Source: an uncultured Succinivibrio sp. (lineage in GTDB: Bacteria > Pseudomonadota > Gammaproteobacteria > Enterobacterales > Succinivibrionaceae). From it: a stretch of DNA of 7,881 nt. The stretch covers positions 1 through 7,881 of the forward strand of contig CAAGLL010000026.1 of NCBI GenBank assembly GCA_900770725.1, given 5' to 3'. Shown one piece after another: positions 1 to 5,290 of this stretch. The notes under the pieces were generated by a model. It ran no database searches and was not told the DNA's origin. It saw nothing but the letters and a program-made list of their open reading frames with translations. Position 1 is the first letter of the stretch. Each line of letters opens with the position of its first letter. Made by a program: the position numbers and the translations under genes.

Positions 1-52
1 AGGAATTTTCCGTTTGACTGGGCGCGGGCCGCGCCTGAGAATGGCCCCGCCC

Positions 53-79
53 GGGGGGGGGGGGGGCGCCCCCCCCCCC
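53..79. repeat. G14-CG-C11 homopolymer palindrome upstream of istA
   Basis: Fourteen consecutive G (53-66) are followed by CG and then eleven consecutive C (69-79), forming a near-perfect palindrome centred on GGGCGCCC. It lies 9 bases before the istA Shine-Dalgarno sequence, so it falls in the 5' leader of istA or in the left end of the IS21-like element. A second GC-only hairpin (GGCGCG, loop GGC, CGCGCC; 21-35) lies just before it. The tract could fold into a very stable hairpin, slip during replication, or form a G-quadruplex on the + strand. It could also be an assembly or base-calling error, because long mononucleotide runs are error-prone. No sigma70-like promoter was recognised in 1-99. 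Confidence 0.6.
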
Positions 80-99
80 TTCACAAAGAAGGAGTTTTC

Positions 100-177
100 A
101 TGTCACAAGGAAAGAACCTTACAACCGGGCAGCTCAGGGGGATCTGCGAGGATCTCCTGTGCAGGATCCCGCAGCGG
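100..177 (+). pseudogene. istA: 5' fragment of istA, split off by the nested insertion
   Basis: The ATG at 100 has a strong ribosome binding site, AAGAAGGAG at 86-94. It opens a frame that reads MSQGKNLTTGQLRGICEDLL followed by CRIPQR. At 178 the reading runs into the left inverted repeat of the IS66-like element and stops at TAA 202-204, giving a 34-residue dead-end peptide. If the segment 178-5314 and one 8-bp duplication are removed, codon 26 (CGG, 175-177) joins GGC at 5323 in frame. The joined reading IPQR-GIASRRECSASTVSRI completes a helix-turn-helix of the kind IS21 transposases carry at their N-terminus. This fragment is therefore the true start of the istA found at 5323-6972. Good evidence comes from both the frame and the target duplication. 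Confidence 0.9.
170..177. repeat. Left copy of 8-bp target-site duplication CGCAGCGG
   Basis: CGCAGCGG lies immediately before the left inverted repeat and is identical to 5315-5322, immediately after the right inverted repeat. IS66-family elements characteristically make 8-bp duplications. The duplicated bases lie inside istA codons 24-26. With the preceding C the site reads CCGCAGCGG, a palindrome around a central A. Confidence 0.95.
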
Positions 178-201
178 GTATCTGTGAACGATTACCCCAC
201 T
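178..201 (+). repeat. Left terminal inverted repeat (IRL) of the IS66-like element
   Basis: Reading inward it begins GTATCTGTGAACGA, has two mismatched positions, then ACCCCACT. It matches the reverse complement of 5291-5314 at 22 of 24 positions, and similarity ends at 202. The GTA start agrees with IS66-family ends, which typically begin GTAA. The outer boundary is fixed by the flanking 8-bp duplication. Confidence 0.95.
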
Positions 202-255
202 TAAATTCAAAGAGGGGAATTGCGATGATGCAGCCATCTTCAGCAAGGAGGCTGC

Positions 256-1293
256 ATGTTTCCAGACTCTTACAAGGACCTTGATTTGACCGGCGTCGAC
301 GATCCGATGCACAGGATGATCCTGCAGGCGCTGCTCCAAACCGAGCTGAGGCCCTGCGACATCAGGGACAGGCTTGGACTCAAGGACAGCGCCGTCATCT
401 ACCGCGTCGGGTGGAAGCACCTGGGCAGGAACTTTTTCAACGAGCGCACCAGCTACTTCGAGCGGAAGGCTCAGGCCGAGGCCCTCGGCGAACTCGCGGC
501 GAAGGCTGCTGCAGCCAAGGCCGCCCCAAGCCCCATGCCAGCGCCCGGCAGCGACTCCGATCCCGTGCAGATCGTGCCCGCCCCGGACGCGGTCCGCGCC
601 ACTTGTGCGGACAGCGCCACCGGGGACGTGCGCCCGCCCCGCTCCGCCCCCATGCCCGATGCGGCCGGCTGCGGCGGGCTTTCAATCGGGGACGTCGTCC
701 TGCGCGGCCGCCACACGCCCTGGTTCGAGGAGCACGTGCCCCTGCGGAGGCGCGCGGATCTGCGCTCCAGAATGCCCTGGCTTGGCAAATGCCGCCTGAG
801 GGAGCCCTCGCATCCGCTGCAGCTCGTTGGCGTGGAGCTGTTCCTGTTCACCGATTTGAAGACGCCCGAGATCAGGGAGCTCTGCCCGGTTCTGCAGGGA
901 GGCTTTACCGACCCGCTCGCGCAGTGCCTTTGCACAACCGATCCGGGCCGACTCATCAAGAGGCGCTGTGGCGCCATCGAGAGGTTCCGCGAGTGCGGCG
1001 TGAAAGGCCATGGGGCGCCGGTCCTGCCCGCGGACGTGGTGCCGGAAGGACATCCCGCCGCGCGAATGGAGCGAACGCCCGCAATGCCGCGAATGCCGGA
1101 AATGCCGCGAATGCCGCGAACGCCTGCAATGGACGAAATGGCCGCGACTCCCGCCGTGCCCGGGGCGGCCCCCGCCGCCGGGTTCCGCCTGCGCTTCAGG
1201 CGCGGCGGCACGGAGGTCGAGTACGAGGGCGCCGCCCTCGGGGCGGCCGAGATCGAGGCGTTCATGAGGCTGGCCCTGGGAGGCGCGGCATGA
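256..1293 (+). CDS. tnpA: IS66 TnpA-like accessory protein, long form (345 aa)
   Basis: The ATG at 256 follows a good Shine-Dalgarno sequence (AAGGAGG, 245-251). Residues 33-52 (PCDIRDRLGLKDSAVIYRV) look like a helix-turn-helix, which suggests DNA binding. An Ala/Pro linker follows (about 85-135), then an unrecognised domain at about 140-262 with several cysteines, then a Met-Pro tripeptide repeat (273-290). The C-terminal 36 residues (310-345) contain FRLRFRRGGTEVEYEG followed by an Ala-rich helix, resembling the C-terminus of IS66 TnpA proteins. The stop overlaps the tnpB start as ATGA, the arrangement normal for IS66 tnpA-tnpB and suggestive of translational coupling. The usual TnpA has about 90-150 residues, so this protein is more than twice as long. 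TnpA and TnpB are required together with TnpC for transposition of well-studied IS66 elements, but their biochemical roles remain unclear. The TnpA identity is inferred mainly from position and the C-terminal pattern. Confidence 0.6.
   Translation: MFPDSYKDLDLTGVDDPMHRMILQALLQTELRPCDIRDRLGLKDSAVIYRVGWKHLGRNFFNERTSYFERKAQAEALGELAAKAAAAKAAPSPMPAPGSDSDPVQIVPAPDAVRATCADSATGDVRPPRSAPMPDAAGCGGLSIGDVVLRGRHTPWFEEHVPLRRRADLRSRMPWLGKCRLREPSHPLQLVGVELFLFTDLKTPEIRELCPVLQGGFTDPLAQCLCTTDPGRLIKRRCGAIERFRECGVKGHGAPVLPADVVPEGHPAARMERTPAMPRMPEMPRMPRTPAMDEMAATPAVPGAAPAAGFRLRFRRGGTEVEYEGAALGAAEIEAFMRLALGGAA
1072..1125 (+). repeat. 9-bp tandem repeat encoding (R/A/E)-(M/T)-P tripeptides
   Basis: Six codon-aligned 9-base units of the type CGAATGCCG run through this stretch and encode RTP AMP RMP EMP RMP RTP (residues 273-290 of the TnpA-like protein). 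Two weaker units follow (AMD EMA). The units differ by single bases. Copy-number change would keep the frame, so it would lengthen or shorten the linker between the middle domain and the TnpA-like C-terminus. Confidence 0.85.
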
Positions 1294-1715
1294 TCGCGGA
1301 CGCATCGGACGACTTCTCCTTCCTGCCCGGCGGCGGCGGGCTTTTCGCCACGGGGAGGATCATGCTGCTCGAGGCTCCGGTGAGCGCGTCGTGGGGGATC
1401 CACAAGCACTTCAGCATGCTCGAGAGCGGCGCCTTCGGGATCAAATACGATCCCAGCCAGGAGTACTGGATCATAAGCCTCAACCGCCAGAAGAACCGCT
1501 GCACCATGCTGCACGTCGACTCAACCGGGTACTCGCTGACAAGGCGCATCCTTTTCCAGGCGGGCTTCCGCGCGGCGCTCTCGGGAGAGGGGGCGAGGAC
1601 CCTGACCCGCGGCCAGCTGCGCAGGCTCTTTGCCGACGGGACCGTCGAGGGGCCGTACTCGAACCCCTACATCGCCGCCGCGGCTGCCGCCGCGTCCCAA
1701 AGCGGGGCCGCCTGA
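1290..1715 (+). CDS. tnpB: IS66 Orf2 (TnpB)-like protein
   Basis: This 141-residue protein is probably the IS66 TnpB accessory protein. The ATG at 1290 overlaps the tnpA stop (ATGA, 1290-1293), so it is probably translated by re-initiation. Residues about 22-30 (GRIMLLEAP) and 59-83 (YWIISLNRQKNRCTMLHVDS followed by TGYSL) match the layout of the IS66 Orf2 family. In that family an N-terminal strand is followed by a pattern like 'fvF.nrrr.rik.l..d..G..l..krl'. Residues 104-116 (TLTRGQLRRLFAD) correspond to the conserved 'lt..ql..ll.gi' near the family C-terminus. The family usually has about 110-120 residues. Here the first 20 residues (Gly-rich) and the last 18 (poly-Ala) are extra. The canonical 'R.(G/S)fdgL' segment after the first strand is degenerate (about 36-48). 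A longer open frame begins at 411 in the same phase but is an overlap of tnpA, not a real extension. Confidence 0.72.
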   Translation: MIADASDDFSFLPGGGGLFATGRIMLLEAPVSASWGIHKHFSMLESGAFGIKYDPSQEYWIISLNRQKNRCTMLHVDSTGYSLTRRILFQAGFRAALSGEGARTLTRGQLRRLFADGTVEGPYSNPYIAAAAAAASQSGAA

Positions 1716-1811
1716 GGCCCCTTCCCAAGCCCCCTCCTTCCAGTGATCAAATCCGCTCATGCAGGGGGCGGTTATGATCCATAAAAATCATGCAAAACAA
1801 GATGAAAGAAC

Positions 1812-1839
1812 TTGCAATCGGGGCTTTCTGCGCTATAAT
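1812..1839 (+). promoter_or_regulatory. Internal sigma70-type promoter for the repeat gene and tnpC
   Basis: A perfect -10 box TATAAT (1834-1839) lies 16 bases after TTGCAA (1812-1817), which matches the -35 consensus at 4 of 6 positions. It sits in the only clearly AT-richer gap of the element (1716-1878) and about 40 bases before a strong ribosome binding site. Transcription would start near 1846. An inverted repeat, TGTAG (1841-1845) and CTACA (1858-1862), spans this start point and could be an operator or a leader hairpin. A direct repeat TCATGCA occurs at 1757-1763 and 1788-1794, 31 bases apart. The promoter implies that tnpC is expressed separately from tnpA-tnpB. Confidence 0.7.
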
Positions 1840-1878
1840 ATGTAGATATAAGGTCACCTACAGGAAAGGAGGCGCGCA

Positions 1879-2412
1879 ATGAGGCCGGAAGACGTGGAGG
1901 GGTTCCCCTTTGACAACCCCAAGGCCAGGCTCAAGCTCGTGTCAGGCAACTGGACCGTCATCGAGCGGCGGTACTTCAGGCGCGAGGGAAAGCCCTGCAG
2001 CACCACCCGCGCCATCGGGCGGGTGGTGGACGGCAAGTACGTGCCCATCGAGGAGTACCGGAGGCTCTACGCCAGGGGAGGGAAGCCCCGCGAGGAGCCA
2101 AGGCCCAACCGCAAGTACGCGCGCCGCAAGGCTGCGCCTGCAAAGCCCCGCCAGGCCGAGATGGGCGCCGTGGCGAGGAAGCATCCCCTGCCTGGCCGCT
2201 CGGAGGTCGAGGGCTTCCCCGACATCCCGGGGGCGCGCATGATCTGGGGCGGGCCCGGACTCGTCCACGTGGTGCTCAGCACATACTCGCGGGTTAACGG
2301 CAGGAGCGTCGAGAAGCGCCGGTACATCGGCAAGATCAAGGACGGCAGGTACTACTCGCAGGAGGAGTACCGCCGCCTGTTCCGCCACGGGAAGCGCACA
2401 AGCGGGGAATGA
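1879..2412 (+). CDS. Two-copy repeat-domain protein, possible transposition accessory (177 aa)
   Basis: I do not recognise this gene as a known family. The ATG at 1879 has an excellent ribosome binding site (AAGGAGG, 1866-1872, 6-base spacer). The protein consists of two copies of one roughly 65-residue domain with an exact 104-residue period. VEGFP at 6-10 and 110-114 begins each copy. IGRVVDGKYVPIEEYRRLYA (46-65) and IGKIKDGRYYSQEEYRRLFR (150-169) end them. The linker (about 70-105) is basic and Pro-rich. The 'R..IG.i.dG.Y.....y' pattern resembles short segments near the N-terminus of some unrelated transposases, such as IS4/IS1634-type proteins, and may be a nucleic-acid-binding module. 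That is inference. High Arg/Lys content fits a DNA-binding role. It stops 4 bases before the tnpC GTG start, so the two genes are probably co-translated. Standard IS66 elements lack this gene; it may be a regulator, a TnpC partner or a passenger. Confidence 0.85.
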   Translation: MRPEDVEGFPFDNPKARLKLVSGNWTVIERRYFRREGKPCSTTRAIGRVVDGKYVPIEEYRRLYARGGKPREEPRPNRKYARRKAAPAKPRQAEMGAVARKHPLPGRSEVEGFPDIPGARMIWGGPGLVHVVLSTYSRVNGRSVEKRRYIGKIKDGRYYSQEEYRRLFRHGKRTSGE

Positions 2413-2416
2413 CGCG

Positions 2417-5203
2417 GTGGCAGGCAGGCTCCAGGACATGATCACGCCGCAGCAGGCCGCGGCGATGAGCCCGAGGCAGGCGAGGCGGATGTGCGTGGAG
2501 CTCTCGGCCCAGCTCGCGTCGCTTGCCGCGGGCATGGAGGAGCTTGAGGAAGAGAACGCGGGGTGGCTCATGGCCATGCGCCGCGCCGCCTCGATGGCCA
2601 GGACGAGCGGCCTGCCCGAGTTCAGGGAGGCTGGCCTGCCTCCCTTCGGGCAGGAGCAGGCCTGCGAGTGGCTGCTCCGGTTCGTTGAAAAGGGACTCGG
2701 CGCCATCGCCGACGCCGGAAGCTACAGGCACATGCTGTTCGGGAGGAGGAGCGAGAAGATCCGCAGGCCGGGACCTTGCAAGGCCATGGGAAAAGGCGCC
2801 GCCAGGAAGGATCCGGAGGCGGGGAGGTCCTCGCCCTGCATCGAGAAGCGCATCGAGGTGAAGGCGCTGGAGGACGCCGAGCTCGAGGCCATGCTCCGGA
2901 AGGAGAAGATGGCCGATGCCATGGAAGGCGCCGCGGACCGCCTCAAGAAGCAGCAGGAGAAAATCGAAAGCATAAGCGGCAGGCTCGCCAGGGCCAGGGA
3001 AGAGCTCAAGGAATTGGAGAAGGATGCTGGCGCGCACGAGATCCCAGGCGCAGGCGGAGATGGCGGCCCTGAAGATCAAGGCAAGGGCGCCGGGGATCAA
3101 GGAAAGGAGCCTGGCGCTGGAGATCAAGGCAACGGCCCGGCGACTGGACAGAATGACGATGAAGGCGGCTCCGCCCCCGGGGCAGGCTGCGGCCCGGTGC
3201 CGGAGCAGCACGCAGGCATCTCAGGCGGCGCGGGCGGCAGGGACCGCAGGCGCTCGCCTTCCGCAGGCGACTGGGACAAGGGGCGCGAGCCGGATAATGA
3301 TGGCAAAGATGAGGAAAGGGACGATGGCAGCGGGGAGGACGCAGGCGCCGGGGGCCTGCCGCCGATGCGCGAGCCCGTCCTGGTGGTCAGGCGGCCCGAC
3401 GGCACGAGCGAGATCATAGCGGGCCGCTGGGCCTCGATGGCCAAAAGCGACATCGCGGTGAGGAAGAACATGGACTCGATCATTGCCAAGCTCAGGACCA
3501 TAAAAACAGCGGACTTCTCACTGCGCGCCGAAGGCGGGCGCGAGATCAGGATGAGCGCCGCGGAGTCGTGCGACGTGTTCCTCATCGACGCCGCCTGCCG
3601 CAAGCCGGGCACCAGCATCAAGGAATACGTCGCCGGGATCGCCATGGAGCGCCGCTCGGAAAAGGCGACTCCGGAGAACCCCTGCGGCTACAGCCCCGAT
3701 CTGATGGCTGTCCTGCGCGGAATGCCGGACAAGCCGTACTACGATCCCAAGGGATTCAAGCAGAAGCACTGGCAGGAGATCTACGCGATGCGCCCGATGT
3801 ACTCGGCCATGAAGCGGGCGATCTCCGAGGGGACGATGGTCTCGCTGCTGGCCGTGGGCACCGAAGGGTGCGTCCCATGGAACCGCGTCATCCAGCTCCT
3901 GCTGCGCAAGGGCTTCTGCTCCTCGCGCGAGCACATCCACGCGCTGTTGCTCGACACCGCCCGCATCCTCCATCCCGCGGCCGAGCTCACGAGGAAGCTC
4001 ATCGCGACAGAAAACCGCATCCTCATGGGCGACGAGACCCCGATCACCGTGGTGCAGTTCCGCGGCGAGGGCCCATCGAAGAACCAGATCTGGGCCGTGC
4101 TGGCAGGCCCTGGCGAGAACCGCCCCGGCGTGCTCTACCTTGCAAGGCCCGACCGCTCGTCGGCGGTGCTGCTTAAGGCCCTCGGGGCCGAGTTCCCCGA
4201 CGGACCGGACGGCAAGCCCAGGTTCAGCTCAAGCGTCGAGTACTTCATGTCCGACCACTGCCCGTCCTACGACGCGGCCTTCAGGTGCATCTCCAGCGGC
4301 GCCGGCGTGGAGATCACGCAGGCCAACTGCATGGCGCACGCGAGGCGCAAGTTCTACTACGCGCTCGGATCCATGGATCTGTGGGACAGCTACTGCTGCG
4401 CGCTCGAGGAAGGCTTCGGCAGGTTCGAGGCCAGGCTGGCCGCGCTCCGCATCCGCAGCGGCAGGATCACCGATCTGGACGCCGAGGTGATGCGCGCCCT
4501 CCTCTACATCGACATGCTCTTCAGCGTCGAGCGCGAGATCAAGGATCTGCCGCGCGATGAGATCGGGAGGCAGCGCAACGCCCGCAGCAGGGTGCTCGCA
4601 AACGCCCTCAAGGCCCGCCTCAGGTGGCTTGCCGAAAAAGGCAGCGGCGGCTCCATCGTCCAGGTGCAAGGCAGGCACGGCGCCGTGTGGAGGGTCCGCG
4701 GCGGCCCGCTGTGGGCCAAGGCCGTGGCCTACGCCCTCAACTGCGGCGCCAAGCTCTGGGCCTTCCTCGACGAGCCTGGGCTGCCATTGTCGAACAACCT
4801 CTCCGAGCGCTCGCTGCGCGGCTGCAGCATGCTTGCAGATGAGAGGATCCTGCAGACCGCCGACGGCGCCTGCGCCTATTCCGATCTCATGACGCTCTGC
4901 GGCACCTGCCGCATGAACGGCGTCGACTTCGAGGACTACCTGGCGTGGCTGATAGCGGGGATCAAGCTCAGGCTCGAGGTCTCCCGCGCCCGGAGGGGGG
5001 ATCCCAGGCTGCAGTGCATGCAGCCCACCACCGCAGAGCTGCGCAAGCTGCTCAAGGACAGCCTGGATCCGAAAGAGGGCGTGCGCTACAACCCCAAGTT
5101 CGAGTGCTCCTTTGACCGGGCCGGGGCGGAGGGCCTCACGGTCTGGGACTACAAGCGGCTTTCAAGCAGCGGGGACGGCGGCGGAGCGCCTCCCGTCCTC
5201 TGA
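2417..5203 (+). CDS. tnpC: IS66-like DDE transposase TnpC (928 aa)
   Basis: This is the catalytic transposase of the inner element. The GTG start at 2417 has GGGGA 8 bases upstream, and the gap to the preceding stop is 4 bases; ATG 2438 is the alternative. The N-terminus carries helices and FGRRSEKI (108-115), the IS66 'FG..SEK' signature. A coiled coil follows at about 146-203, then a Gly/Asp/Glu-rich low-complexity insert (about 204-313). Residues 485-545 match the IS66 transposase core up to GDETP. The predicted catalytic triad is D539 (in GDETP), D613 (in SDHCPSYD) and E797 (in NNLSERSLRG). CMAHARRKF (638-646) is the conserved 'CwAHaRRkF' motif, and a 'NGvdfedYLawLi' segment closes the core. 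The usual CxxC zinc finger before the core is absent. IS66 TnpC usually has about 500-540 residues, so this protein is unusually long, with a further C-terminal extension after about 860. Confidence 0.92.
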   Translation: MAGRLQDMITPQQAAAMSPRQARRMCVELSAQLASLAAGMEELEEENAGWLMAMRRAASMARTSGLPEFREAGLPPFGQEQACEWLLRFVEKGLGAIADAGSYRHMLFGRRSEKIRRPGPCKAMGKGAARKDPEAGRSSPCIEKRIEVKALEDAELEAMLRKEKMADAMEGAADRLKKQQEKIESISGRLARAREELKELEKDAGAHEIPGAGGDGGPEDQGKGAGDQGKEPGAGDQGNGPATGQNDDEGGSAPGAGCGPVPEQHAGISGGAGGRDRRRSPSAGDWDKGREPDNDGKDEERDDGSGEDAGAGGLPPMREPVLVVRRPDGTSEIIAGRWASMAKSDIAVRKNMDSIIAKLRTIKTADFSLRAEGGREIRMSAAESCDVFLIDAACRKPGTSIKEYVAGIAMERRSEKATPENPCGYSPDLMAVLRGMPDKPYYDPKGFKQKHWQEIYAMRPMYSAMKRAISEGTMVSLLAVGTEGCVPWNRVIQLLLRKGFCSSREHIHALLLDTARILHPAAELTRKLIATENRILMGDETPITVVQFRGEGPSKNQIWAVLAGPGENRPGVLYLARPDRSSAVLLKALGAEFPDGPDGKPRFSSSVEYFMSDHCPSYDAAFRCISSGAGVEITQANCMAHARRKFYYALGSMDLWDSYCCALEEGFGRFEARLAALRIRSGRITDLDAEVMRALLYIDMLFSVEREIKDLPRDEIGRQRNARSRVLANALKARLRWLAEKGSGGSIVQVQGRHGAVWRVRGGPLWAKAVAYALNCGAKLWAFLDEPGLPLSNNLSERSLRGCSMLADERILQTADGACAYSDLMTLCGTCRMNGVDFEDYLAWLIAGIKLRLEVSRARRGDPRLQCMQPTTAELRKLLKDSLDPKEGVRYNPKFECSFDRAGAEGLTVWDYKRLSSSGDGGGAPPVL
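3074..3132 (+). repeat. Three copies of GATCAAGG(C/A)AA within tnpC
   Basis: GATCAAGGCAA occurs at 3074-3084 and 3122-3132, and GATCAAGGAAA at 3095-3105. In the tnpC frame these give three DQG motifs followed by K, K and N. In the +1-shifted frame they give IKA, IKE and IKA within a helix-like sequence. They lie in the low-complexity insert of TnpC. Confidence 0.8.
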
Positions 5204-5290
5204 GTTCCCCCGGGCGGCAGCCCCCAGGCCGCCCCATGGCAGGCATCCCATCGGACACCATTGATGATACTCAGGCAGGCTCGCCCTGCC
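5204..5290. other. Right-end non-coding region with two hairpins
   Basis: Between the tnpC stop and the right inverted repeat there are two perfect stems. The first is GGGCGGC (5212-5218) with GCCGCCC (5228-5234) and a 9-base loop. The second is GGCAGG (5274-5279) with CCTGCC (5285-5290), a 5-base loop, directly abutting the inverted repeat. Neither is followed by a T-tract, so a classic rho-independent terminator is not supported. They could limit read-through, or form subterminal transposase-binding or folding sites. Confidence 0.45.

Noticed and set aside
411..1715. 434-codon frame as a single long protein
   Set aside because: The first 293 codons are an Arg/Ala-rich shadow of tnpA. Only 1290-1715, starting at the ATGA overlap, has IS66 TnpB-like sequence.
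2336..3211. 291-codon open frame on the minus strand across the repeat gene and tnpC
   Set aside because: It is antisense to two well-supported genes, lacks a convincing ribosome binding site, and has the Leu/Pro/Ala/Arg composition typical of GC-rich shadows.
5212..5234. Rho-independent terminator after tnpC
   Set aside because: The 7-bp GC stem has no T-tract, so only a generic hairpin is reported.
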